Source: Bryopsis sp. KO-2023 (taxonomy: Eukaryota > Chlorophyta > Ulvophyceae > Bryopsidales > Bryopsidaceae). Taken from it: a stretch of 64,000 nucleotides of DNA. The notes beneath the pieces were generated by a model. That model did no database searches, had not been told where the DNA came from, and saw only the letters and a list, made by a program, of their open reading frames with translations. Shown here piece after piece: positions 1 to 11,124 of the stretch. Position 1 is the first letter of the stretch; every line of letters starts with the position of its first letter. The stretch spans positions 5,394,001-5,458,000 of the forward strand of contig BSYQ01000003.1 in the NCBI GenBank assembly GCA_030272585.1, given 5' to 3'. The position numbers were made by a program, and so were the translations under genes.

Positions 1-2087
1 CTCGGTTTTTCCTTTTGGGTAAGGTGGGGATTAGTGGAACAGTGGAACGTAGTGGTGCTTGGCCTTGGAAGCTTCTCGTGTTTTTTTTCTTTTTTTGCCG
101 TTGGATTAATTCGATGGGTTCATCTATGCGTGAGTGTGTATCCTTTCAGCCTTTCGAAAAACCTTGCTGTCAGTTCATTGTTCAGTCCATTTCAAATCGA
201 AAAACGATCGATTGAAGCAGGGTTATTGAAATATGTTTCATTTTGGGGGGCAGAAGATTGGAGTTATCAGCCACTTCTGGTGAACACCCGGGTAAAACCA
301 TGAACAGACCACCAGCTTTATTGGACGATGCACGGTCGTGGAAGTCCCTGAATTAAACCTTACATTACATTTACATGTTTACTTACCATGGATCGATACA
401 CCTTGTCCATTTAATCAGATGATGGATCTAAACTGCATCGTTTCTTTGTTTCTTGTGGGGAAAAATGCCTTTTTAATGAAATGCCTTTGAAAACAAAAAG
501 ATGGGCTAGGCATTAGGGGAGTCGAACCCCTTGGTCTGATTGACCTATCCGATTTCCATGCCTTGGGAAGAGCTGTTTGCTCGATTAAGGTTTCAAAGAT
601 TTGGGAGAATCTAGCTATGGTCCAAGCACCGGTGTTCCACACATTATCGACTGGTCAACAACAGGCATTGTGAAATTGAATACAAACCTTGCGTTCAGAG
701 CTTCTTAGCCGTATGGTGAAAACTGCGGCTGTTGGTGTTTACGCCAGCTGACTTGATTCACAAAGCGTTAAACATCACTTTTATCAAAAAAAAGTCTTGT
801 TCATTTTTGTATAAACTTTTGCCACATATTTTTGTTTGTGTTTGGAGATTCATTTGCTGCTTCATCAAAAAAGGAGATGGAAAAGAAAAAATGTTTTGAA
901 AAAAAAGTGAAAATGCCCACTATGTGAGAGCTGTCCGCGTCCGTTTGTCAACGCCAGCGTCCTCGATTTCCCTAAAGTTCAAACATGAAAAGTAAGCCCC
1001 ATTGCAACTAAAAGTGAGCACCAGGCTTGGACCGTTTCTACAATCGATTGTATTTCCTAAGGTAGAAAGTAAACATGTGAATATGCATATATATATGAGC
1101 CTCTCTGGGTCCAGCGTCACTGCGGCCCCCTGTTGTCCTGCAAACGAAACACACTGCACCAGCTGGTTACAGATGACAATTGTGCGTGGGTAAGTAGTTG
1201 ATAAGCTCGTGAACGAACCTTCCCGGACGTGGAAATACGCCAAGTGTCTCAAATCCAGGGAACAACAGTGCAGTCCCGGGACTGAGGGCCCTCGTTTTCA
1301 TTGACTTTCGTTTTCAAGCGAGAACCTACACATGGCCGCCATCTTTTCGTCGAGAATCACCTGCTTGGTGCTCGCTTTCACAACCGTCGCGCGTTGGTCT
1401 TTCGCAACGAAAGAATATAGGTCGTTTGGTGCACCTGGTTGCGTTGTAGTTCTAACAATCTTCAGAATATCTTACAGTGGCAGGACTTCCGAATGTTGTT
1501 CACCCGGCCAGCCTCAATTAATTCAACTCCGGTCAACACAACAGAAACAATCCTGGCCGTCCAAGAACTAACTACCATACATTCTATTAACCAAGCCCGA
1601 GCCACTCTGTAATAGATGGTGGACCAACATGTTGTTACCATGAAGAGGTAGAGGTCTACCTTGGCCTCGGACGACGGGGGCAATTTTGTACGTGTATGTG
1701 ATACCGAAAATGACTTTTAAGTCAAGTGATAAAAATTGAATTTTTATATAGAATCTGTTCTCCTATTCAAAAAAAAAATAAAAAATGGCGGCTCCTAAAA
1801 AACGTAAATCAAAAACACGAAAAAAAAAACAGGAAAACTAAAGATGTGTCTGTCAATCTTTGAATTTGACGGCACTGCAGCAATCTTGTTCGGGGCCTTT
1901 GGGGTCTGTTATTTTGAACGCTTGCTGACAACGCTGAGAAATATCGATGCCTGGTTGCAAAACCAGGCATTCTTTGTTTACATCCATCATTCCGAACGCC
2001 AATCATATCTCATAAAAACCCACAGGTCCAACCATCAAACCTATTCTTTTCTAAAATATTTTCTTTCATCACTGGGTGCCTGCCTTT
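1..2087. other. Left flank without a firm gene
   Basis: I see no gene with recognisable homology here. One weak candidate is a + strand exon at 1332-1418. It begins ATG GCC GCC and encodes a hydrophobic N-terminus resembling a signal peptide (MAAIFSSRITCLVLAFTTVA). An open stretch follows at about 1474-1608 after a possible acceptor, but no splice pair joins them convincingly. The rest is AT-rich with homopolymers. A tRNA-like T-arm lies at 508-563 on the minus strand and is treated as a finding. Confidence 0.3.
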
Positions 2088-3874
2088 TCAACATTCTTCC
2101 AACGAATCCTCCTGTTTCCCATGCCACCAGCCCGCCAACACACTCCCCACAATCGAGTGATAACAAGCAGAAATGACACAAGTCGAGGCGGTCACTGGGC
2201 TGGGGAAATGCTGCATGGCCAACACAGACCCCAACCCCGAATTCTGCATTCCAACTTCGATCGATGTGGTTCTGGCCACCTGTTCTTCAAACCCTAGCGA
2301 TTTGGAAAGGCCATACCCAAGGCCGAAGCCCCCTAGGTGAAGCACCGAACAGCCCAGCAGAGCTGCTACCCCAGAGGAAACAATTCCTGCTGCATTCTGG
2401 GCGACAATGGCTCCGTCAATCATGGAGGTTAAGATCACACCCATCAAGGGGGCCACCTTCGATATTTTCGTAACCATGCCTGGAAACATACTTCTCAGCG
2501 CCACTCCTATTACCACAGGGATGAGCACCACCTGCGCCATGCCAACCCATCCAATATCATCCCATGAAATATGCTTTTCGAAATATGAAAACGGAGCCAA
2601 TGCTTGGGTGTCTTGTTTGCATTAGATTCCACCAATTCAATTGTGTTGAAAAATGGAAAAAAAGGAAGAAGATGCAGTTTTGTGGCGGCACTCACTTGGA
2701 CGGTGGACATGAAGAGACCCCAGCCAGAAATCGGAACGGAGGTCCCTAGCAAAAATTTGGTGAGCAGAGGCGTGAGGACAACCGCCAGCATGGTGCTGAC
2801 AGACGTCATTGCGACTGACAGAGCTACGTCGGCTTTGGCAATGAAGCACACCATGTTGGATGCCACTCCACCAGGGCAGCAAGACACTAGCACCATCCCT
2901 GAACACCACCAACAGCACAAAGACAATGAATTCTTCTTCCCTATTACCAGACATGAAATAGGGAAGCCCATCTGCTGCCCTTTTTCCTTTACCATGACAA
3001 GACATGGTTTGATTGATCGTATGCAAACTGAATTCCTGAAAACACCCCACCCAGCTTGATATTACCTTCCAATATCTATCTAGATCACAGTCAAACCTTT
3101 TGGCTCTTTTACCTGCAGCAACTGCTGTTGGCAATCCTAGAAATCTGGAAATCCCGAATCCCAGCAAAGGCATGATGGTGTACTGCAGCATGACACCAGC
3201 GAACAATTTCCCTGGCTGCTGAGCGACAGCCTTGAAGTCATCCACCGTCAACGTGCATCCCATGCAAATCATAGTCACGGCAAGAGCCCCCGTAACACAG
3301 TCCTTGTTGAACCAGGTCAATGTCCATGGAAAGAAAAATCCAGTCAAGCTGAACGCCACCACCCACAAGGCAAATTGCTTGGTGAAAGCTCCTGACACTA
3401 CCTCCAGTCTGTCCCAAATATCATCCGAAGGGTTTTTCGGCTGCCACTTTTCTGGGGTTCGATCTATGGACGATGAATTGATCCGGGTGGATGCCCTTTG
3501 AATTTTTTTTTCATTTGTTGGAACACCAATTGATTGGTAAGCGATTCTCGATGCAGAAGGAACTGTCGCTCCCCTCGATGTTTTACTCCCTGCTCCATGA
3601 GGTACCCGGCACACTGGGTGGAAAGAAGGCCTTGTTTACAAAAGGAAAACCTTTGACAAAAGCAGATTTGAAGGGGGGAGATGTGTTTCAAATCGTAGAA
3701 GGAGTGGCAACAAAACGCAATGTTAATATCTTGACAGTTATACACTGCCTCAATCTTCTCCCAGATATCGTTTTCTGTCGGGCCACCCACATGTTCTGGA
3801 ACGAAAAATCTCCCCACACAAATGCTGACAGACCTGGAGTCGATCCCAACGCGAGCGCAACGTTGGAGCTTCAT
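2088..3874 (-). CDS. BASS-family sodium-coupled organic anion symporter
   Basis: This is a multi-pass transporter of the bile acid:sodium symporter (SBF/BASS) family. In plants such proteins sit in the plastid envelope and move pyruvate or other 2-oxoacids with sodium. Exons read on the minus strand are 3613-3113, 2898-2696 and 2531-2088. A 5' exon at 3874-3787 starting MKLQRCARVG joins in phase to give 411 aa. Diagnostic stretches are CCPGGVASNMV and the following LSVAMTSVSTMLAVVLTPLLT in exon 3, and VVLIPVVIGVALRSMFPG plus the Asn/Gly-rich last helices in exon 4. The region before the first helix is basic and Ser/Thr-rich, like an organelle transit peptide; this and the start codon are inferences. 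Substrate and membrane are unknown. Confidence 0.85.
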
Positions 3875-4189
3875 TCGTTCAATCGTGAAAAGTTGGATAA
3901 AGTTGAAAGCGTGGCGTTCGCCCTGGATCCAGTTGACGATGAGAGGGGGAGAAACAGAATAACGATGTCCCTTTGATCCATGAAGGGTGACCGCACTCTG
4001 GATCCGGGATCGGCCGTTTTGTACCGCGTTTCGGATCACCAGACGAAATTTCAGGATCTGAGTCCAAGGGCAGGATTACTGTCGAGGTGGGGGCTGGGAC
4101 CACCAAGCAAGCGCGGCAAATCGCAAGCGTTCAGTGATGAGATTGATTGGTTTGTGACAATTGTGTCGGGGACCCCCAATTTATTTTTT

Positions 4190-4560
4190 TTTCAATTTCA
4201 CTGGCCCCAAAGTGCACTGTGGCCCTAAATTTGGCCGTTTCATCCAGTTGTGGCTCTTTTGTGGCCCCAATTTGTCCGAAAAAAATAGAATGTTGCCCCA
4301 ACTTCAAAAACAGAAATTACAAGCCTTGGTGTTTATACAGCATTTACTTAATGTTGTTGGTTTTGATTTTTGTGGAAACTCGATTGATTTCTTGGATGTG
4401 GCCCAGACCTTACAAACTTTACGTGAATGTGGCCCTTTTGTGGCCCCAAAATCATCTTGTAATAAAATGTTTTGGCCCTTTTGTGGCCCCAAAATTTGCC
4501 ATTCTGATTTTTTTTGGGGCCAAAATGGGCCAAAAGGGCCACAATGGGCCAAAAAAAATA
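4190..4560. repeat. GGCC-rich direct and inverted repeat cluster
   Basis: The unit GGCCCTTTTGTGGCCCCAAA occurs nearly identically at 4431-4450 and 4474-4493. Degenerate versions lie at 4200-4215 and 4250-4270. A reverse-complement block rich in GGGCCAAAA lies at 4516-4550. Together they could fold into a long stem with A/T-rich loops. The open frames crossing it translate into repeated Cys-Gly-Pro-Lys strings with no known domain, so I treat it as non-coding repeat DNA. Confidence 0.6.
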
Positions 4561-5380
4561 CACTGGTCGGGGTGTAGCGGCGCGGTCATGGAGGCTTCGT
4601 TTTTGATTGGTCACTTTAATAAATTCTGTTGGCGATTGTTTGAGCAACGCCACCACATGATGATTGCAGATCAAGAAAGCGTGAGTGTGGGTGCACCAAC
4701 TGTGCAACGCAACAGACCCACTTCCTAGGGGACTGGATATAGTGATGTCCTTTGTCAAAACAGAACACGAATCTCAGATTGGCAACAAACCCTTGAAGCC
4801 TCGTTACAACGTGAAAACGCAAAATAGTGATCAAAGTTCGATCTGATAATACCACATCATATCCTTTATTTGGCATAAACGCAATTCTATTATTCACTAG
4901 ACGCTTCTGACAAAGCACAAGCCACCTGGATTGAAAATTCCAACCCCAAAACACTCCAGAACCACTCAGACCACAGCAGATCTGAGCAACTACAACCGAA
5001 CTAACCCTTTTTTCTTCCATCTCAATTTATTCACTAACAGACTGGTATTATTTCCTTCAACACATTCTCTTTTTCACCAACAGGAGGGAGAAATTCCCTC
5101 CTTGCACTATTTCATGCGTTTCTTCTTTTCAAAATTTTTTAGATAAATATATATATTTTTTTTTATCTTTTTCCGAACGCCCGCTGTAATCTGAACCTTA
5201 TTGCATCAAAATTTTGAAACACCTGAATCCAAAATTGATTATGGTCAGGCTCTCCCTTTTCACACAGCAGCTGATTTTTTCTTTTCTTCTCTTTTTGTTG
5301 CCTTTCCACAGTGCAAGCAACATTTCTGCTTCTTTTTTCTTTTTTCCTTTTCTCTCTGGCAAATCCCCGACAGAGGACCT
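4561..5380. other. Spacer with no recognised gene
   Basis: No coding segment is supported. The stretch is AT-rich with T-runs (5104-5170). Its right half is the 3' side of the cysteine-rich gene that ends at 5381 on the minus strand. Confidence 0.4.
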
Positions 5381-6849
5381 TCAGCCGATCGGACAGATGC
5401 ACCTCGACTGGCATGTCCCAGTGAGAGGAGGGGGTACACCGGGACGGACGACTGGCGGACCGCAGGCACAGCACTCCAGTCCGTCGCAGCAAGCAGAACG
5501 CCTACCCAACTTCCTCGATAACCAGGGGGTAGGTGCACTGAAGTTGGGGCATGTTGCACCCTGATAAAAACCACAAAATACGATTAAGATAACGACCATG
5601 ATGAAGAAACAGCCCACAACAGCGTTCGACCATGAGATTCTAATAGAGAGTTCCGAGAAGAGAGAGTAGCTCACCTTCTTCAAGCAAGGACCGTTATCTG
5701 CAAAAAACAAAACAAACGAGGGTCAGAAACAGCTGCAAAAGATTGAATAAAATCCGGGGAGGAGACCACTCGTATGGTTGGAACAGAAACAACAAGGGAA
5801 GCCTTAGACATCGTTTCAAACGCCTCCTCATACCTATAGGGGTGCAGTCCACCTGCTTCCCGTTCACGAACCACTCACGCTCGCAGCAGTTAGACTTGCA
5901 CACTGCATTGGGAAATCTGGGGCAAACGGGGTTCGTGATGGGGTCGCAAGGATCCACAATGTTGGCACACTGGCAAGGCTTTTTGTTGCAGTCCACCTTC
6001 TCTCCATCGACGAAAAAATCAGCATTGCATCCTCCACAGAAGTTGGAAACGCATTTCGCATTTGGAAAGGCGTCGCACTGGGTCACTTGGCATGGGTCTG
6101 CAAAGCACTGCACTTCGGGTTTGTCTGGTGGGCAGCCTGAGTTGCAATCCACCTTCTTTCCATTGACGAAGAAATCGGCATTGCATCCTCCACAGAAGTT
6201 AGAGACGCATTTTGCATTCGGGAATGCAGGGCACTTGGTCACATCGCATGGGTCGGCTTTGCATGCTGCTTGAGGAACCCCAGGAGGGCAAGGGCCTGCA
6301 TTGAGCATCGGTTATGAAATTCAATGCACTTTCCCAAAAAAGACAGGAATTAAGACATGTAGAACCCGAAATTGCTCACGCAAGAGCCCCGTAACACAAA
6401 AATCATCAAAATTGTGCATCAAACCAATCTTATACGAAATTAAACCCCGAAAGGCAAGCACGGCACAAAAAAGTAAACACTCGGTAAGGCCAGTGTGTCA
6501 TACGGAAGTAAATATCGAAAAGAGGATCTGTTGACGTACCAGGTGGGATAGGCTCCCCGCAAACAGGGCATGGAGCCCTCACGCAAACGATAGGAGGCCT
6601 TCCGTCAGGGCACAATGGCTTCGCCGGCTTCACCGACACCGATAAGCCTGACACACAAACAAAAACTCCCTCAGCGATCCCACAACGTTACGGTGTAGAA
6701 ACCAACCAGAGGACGACCCAACGAATAACCAGAAAGGGGTTCGCTGGATCTCGGAGTTCAAAGGAGGAAATAAACGGATCGAGACTGAGCGTCTCACCAG
6801 CCGAAGCCCCGACCACCAGAAAGACTGCGAAGATGGAAAGCTTCAGCAT
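5381..6849 (-). CDS. Secreted cysteine-rich repeat protein
   Basis: Five exons (6849-6798, 6647-6540, 6295-5834, 5697-5675, 5560-5381) sum to 825 nt, or 274 aa, with every phase matching. Exon 1 is a clean signal peptide (MLKLSIFAVFLVVGASA). Exon 2 carries a CPDG...CPVCGEP segment. Exon 3 holds three tandem repeats of about 50 residues. Two are almost identical, with the order DPC-x-VT-x-C, PNAKCVSNFCGGCNADFFV and KVDC; the third is degenerate but keeps FPNA and VNGKQVDC. The last exon adds a Cys/Pro-rich tail. No transmembrane helix remains once introns are removed, so the product is predicted to be extracellular or wall-associated and disulfide-bonded. The motif recalls small cysteine-rich extracellular repeats of other protists and invertebrates. 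Function is unknown. Confidence 0.75.
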
Positions 6850-7256
6850 CTTTGTTGATCGCACGCTGCTTTTTTTCGGAAAAGGGATTTCAGGGCAGTT
6901 CGTCGACGACAGAAGTGATTCCGAAGCCTGGACCCTCAACCTGCTAGCAGAAGTTAAGACGTACTGCGATGACGCTGGCGATGGGAATTTTGATGCGAAC
7001 TTCTACGAAAAGCCAATACAAGCCAATACATCTGTACATTATACTGCCTGTGTCGCGATTTGACACCTGCTCGGTGTGGCGGACATAAGGGGCAATCATC
7101 GGTGTGACTAGGAATCTGTGCTGGATCCATTTTTGTTTGTTTGGAACAGGAATTGGTTTTATTGGTCGATTGATTGATTTTTGTTCGTTTGTTGTTTTGT
7201 CGAAGACGTCGCAGAGTTTCTGTCTTTGAAAATCCATTTCCATCGTTGTTGGAGCG

Positions 7257-7725
7257 ATGGCCACGAACAAAAGCAGCAAAAAGAAGCTCGAAGTGGACGG
7301 CGAGGCCGCCGAAAGCAGCAAGAGGAGCGGCGCACCGTGAGCGCTTTAGATCTGCAATGGCCCCTCTTGTTTCCTTGAACCTGTTCGCTCCCTTCCCAGC
7401 TTCCGAGCAAACGACTCGAACTGCGGGGGCGACGTCGGTCGCAAGATCCTTTGCCCTGTGTGTGATACGATTCTCCAAGTTGGCTACAGCGACGTCTTTG
7501 GAGGGGGGTGTTTGAAAAGGTGTGTAAGCTCGTGACGAAGTGGCGGTGTGGCGCGCAGAGAGAAGAAAAAGAAGTTCAGTCTGACCCAGCCCACTCGAAA
7601 ACTGTGGGGAGCGTTTCAAAGGGAAACGGAGAAAAGACTCTCCACCGAAGACGCCGGACCCTCCCTCAGAGGCTCGGCGCTGGGCGGAGCAGCAGGAGTG
7701 GCAGGTGCTGAGCGGTGTTCGATGA
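7257..7725 (+). CDS. Small basic protein with CxxC motif
   Basis: Three exons (7257-7336, 7400-7519, 7590-7725) join in phase into 111 aa. The start is ATG GCC ACG followed by a Lys/Ser-rich segment. Exon 2 encodes a candidate metal-binding segment, NCGGDVGRKILCPVCDTILQ, and exon 3 a charged tail ending in QQEWQVLSGVR. An AATAAA follows the stop at about 7747. The first intron is only about 60 nt and the second 70 nt. The first exon might instead be a 5' exon of the downstream EXO84 gene, because phase alone does not exclude that. I do not recognise the family; zinc binding is suggested only by the paired cysteines. Confidence 0.45.
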
Positions 7726-8071
7726 GGGTGGGACTTTGATCACTGGAAATAAATGACAATTGGGGGTGATTTTGTGGAAATGTTTCTCAAAGCATTCAGC
7801 TGAGAACAATTGCCACATGCACAACGGATCATTGACCAATGGCAAAAGCCTGATGTCAGACCTGCAAATCTTTGAAACTGGAAATTTGGAGTTCTCTGGG
7901 GGATGGCAATTTGGACCCAAAAAAATCAACAAAGTTGGTGATACTTTGAAAAGTGAACCCAAATGGACTTCCAAAGCCCCCCTTGCTAGATTTCCAAATT
8001 GGAGGAAATAAAAATGAGAAAATGGGGAGAGAGTCGAGTATCAATCGAATTGTGAACTGCTTTTTGCGCAG

Positions 8072-10300
8072 ATTCTGGACATTTGATCGGAACCCGAAGG
8101 GATAAGTTGGGGCTGTTCGAGGATGATGATTTTGATGTGGAAATCTTCACCGACGAATGCATGGCACACCTCACTGAGAAGGGGCTGGATACCCTGCGAG
8201 AAGATCTGACCACTCTGCAAGAAACCTGCGAAGAAGAGGTGCGCCCCGGTTTTCGGTTTTCGGTTGTCGGTTTTCAACTTTGCTGTCAAAGTTAATCGGA
8301 GATTTGGTGGTGGAACCGGCAAAATGCTGATTTTGCACAACTTTGGGGGAATCTTGTGGGATGATGATATTCCAGGTCCAAAGAGTGATTCATGGCCAAT
8401 ACCCTGCATTTGTGAAAGCATGCGAAGGTGTCGGTGAGCTGGAGGTTCAATTCCAGCAACTCAGGACTCTCATTGCTGGGTCTGTCAGTTTGGTGAACGA
8501 TTTGAAGAGAGCTTCGCAGCCTGGTGCACACAAATTGGATGTACACGATGATACGCTGGTCCCCCCTGTTGTCGCATCGACAAAACAAGGGGGCAGGGCT
8601 CTGGAGAGCGTGTTGGAGGAATTGGATGTGGCTGTTGCTGAGCGAGATTTTCATGTCGTGAAGAAATTGCTGAGGGCTGGGGAGGAAGCTTTGACGGAGG
8701 TATATATATGTTTTATTTTATTTTTTGTTTATTTTTTTTTGCTCGCGGAGGCTGCTCTGCTGGTGAATGGTGGTCGAACAAAGAGATTTTCTTGAATTCA
8801 AATATCATAGCAGTGGTCGAGCAATCGTAAACGTCATTCACATCATTGGATGTCTGTTCTGTTTCTGGATGCTGATTTTTGTATATGTCAGGCGGCACCC
8901 GATGCGATGAGTGGCCTCGAGTACATGATAGAAACCCGGAGGGAAAAAATCGTGAATTTGTTGGAGAGTCAACTGCATGACCCCACTTTGGGAACCCACG
9001 ATCAACACCACCTGTTCAGGGTGCTGGTGGGGGTGGCTGGCGACGTTCACACTTTGAAACTGCTGTTGAATATCCACAGTCAGCAACTAAGGCAAGTGGA
9101 ACAACACCTTCTCAAGCCTCATCGAGCAGGTATGACTAATCAATTTCTTAATTGCTCTAATATTTCCTTTCCGAAATCGCAGTTCTGCCAAGCGGTGTGT
9201 CTTTTTTTCCCTTCTGTCAGGGGGTAGCGATCCAAACGGCACAGACTATGTTGGAAGCTTGTCCCAATGCCTGTTTCACACGATCAGTCATGCCATAGAA
9301 GATTTCCAGGCTATTTTTACCTCCCCGATGCCGGGGCTGCGCAGCAACTTGGTTGTATGGGCCAGAGCTGAAACCCGACACTGCTGCAATCTGATGAAGC
9401 AGCATGCCCTTTCCGCTTTGGCTGGACCCTCAGGGCTGGCCTCCACCGTGCATTGTGTGAGCTTGGCTCTGGTGTATGCAATGACCCTGGAGGAAGGCCA
9501 GCAATTGAGTTTGGTGAACGTGGTGCGCACGGAAGTCTGGGGCTACGTAGAGGGTGGGTTTTGAAGGAACATCAGGGCTCAAAAATGGTAAACTTCTTGA
9601 GAGTCAGCTCTTGGCATCTGGGGTCCACATCAGTTTATTTAATTGATTTTGGGTTCCCCACCCCAAAAAACATTTGAAAAATGTCAATGGCTCTTGGGCA
9701 TCCCTTTCTGTCTTTTTGATGTTTTGACCCCCCTGCTAAACTCAGGAAGAACATCAACCACCACATAGCTGATCATTTCCTGAAAGGAGTTTCCTGTCCT
9801 GTATATATATATCAGGTGTGCTAGGCCAGCATTTTCAATCCTGTGCCGATTCCCTTTCCACTCATGTCCGGGAGGAGCTGGATAACTTGGTTTCCAGCCC
9901 CATTGCCTGGGCAACGGCTTCCCCTCGCCCCAGTGGCCGCACTGGAGCTCTCCATTTGGCATGTGCAACTCGACTTCTGGATGAAATCGACGGGGTGGTG
10001 GATTTGCTCAGGCCTCTGGGTCACCCTTGCCTGCGGGAGCCGGTGCTGGATGGGGTTGACAAGCTGTTCCACTCTTTTACTGGAGCGCTGATCAAATGTT
10101 TGGCTGATAGGGTAGGGGATGAGTCGATGGGGGTGTCGCTGGAAGGTATAATGGATACCGTGGCCGTGATGGCTGAGAGGTCGATTCCTAAAGCGTTGTC
10201 CAAACTGGAGGGATCTACTGGACGAATGGGGGGGGCTGAAATGCTCCAATGCCATGTCGATGAGTTGGCTCGGTTTCTAGGAATGCAGGAGGTGGACTGA
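8072..10300 (+). CDS. EXO84: Exocyst complex subunit EXO84 (5' end unresolved)
   Basis: This subunit of the octameric exocyst tethers secretory vesicles to the plasma membrane. Exons 8072-8238, 8376-8699, 8892-9129, 9221-9553 and 9816-10300 are in phase and give at least 515 codons. The first, FEDDDFDVEIFTDECMAHL, matches the start of plant EXO84. Exon 2 (IHGQYPAFVKACEGVGELE) is the Vps51-type coiled coil. Exon 3 carries the KLLLNIHSQQL segment. Exon 4 (SNLVVWARAETRHCCNLMKQHAL) corresponds to the plant LVTWATKQTE...KRHAL region, and exon 5 is the helical C-terminus ending FLGMQEVD. No initiator ATG precedes the first exon in frame, so a short 5' exon is missing; the next internal ATG is at 8161. 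The resemblance is to plant-type rather than fungal or animal EXO84. Confidence 0.85.
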
Positions 10301-11124
10301 GGAGTAGCCAAGGTGTTCAATGGATGGTCGGTTTTTAGGAGATGTGCCCATCATATATGCTCCCGGAATTAGTGGGGTGATATTGGACTAGAGATGTATT
10401 GTGATTTCACAAAAAAACGACAAGCAAACGAGTGTAAGATAGCCTCTTGATTGTTTCATGGATGAGAATCAGAGGGGGGGGTGGAGGTTGCTCCCATGAA
10501 ATTGATATGTTTCGTTGGCATAAAAAGGTGCACTTCCCTACGCTGCTCCGATTTCCAAAGTAAAACATCACTGCCGATCGAAATAATTCAGACATCTATG
10601 CTATTCTCTTTTCCTAAACACATCTAGTACAACTATCGGTCTACTGTTTTAACACCTGGGTCAATTTTCATCCTGTTGGAAATGTTGTGTGCGATCTGAT
10701 GGACATGAGACCATATCTACAAATCACCATGAGAGGCGATCAGATGTTGCTCTAGCTTTTTGGCCCAATGCTGCATTGTTTGCAATTTTCATCCGATCGA
10801 GGAAACATCGATTGAATGTGTCAATGTATGGAGCCATCGCAGTGTGTTCCCATCCCTGCGTAATCCACAGAAAAATCACAAACCTTGACTATGTGCACAT
10901 CAAGCAAATCAGAGCCTTCCGAATCAGTGATATTAGTAGTAACCCACCGTTCAAAGAGAGTTTTTTCACTTAGTTTTCAGCAGCAAGCATTGACATTCCA
11001 CATCTTTGGGGCAGAAATCTCTTTTCCAGTATGGTGTGTTTTCGAAACACATCGAAAACACGAGAGGTGCCATCAAAGAACAGATTTTTGGAATCCTGGA
11101 AACGATGTATCGAAACTGTTTTAT
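10301..11124. other. Convergent intergenic spacer
   Basis: This 0.8-kb stretch lies between the stop of EXO84 and the stop of the primase gene on the opposite strand. It is AT-rich with no supported coding segment and presumably holds both 3' untranslated regions. Confidence 0.5.

Noticed and set aside
3491-3976. Plus-strand frame of 161 codons opposite the BASS 5' exons
   Set aside because: The opposite strand carries in-phase BASS exons here, and the plus frame shows no domain.
5561-5674. Apparent transmembrane helix in the cysteine-rich gene
   Set aside because: The hydrophobic frame lies between a GTGAGC donor and a TATCAG acceptor. Splicing it out keeps the cysteine-rich frame, so it is an intron.
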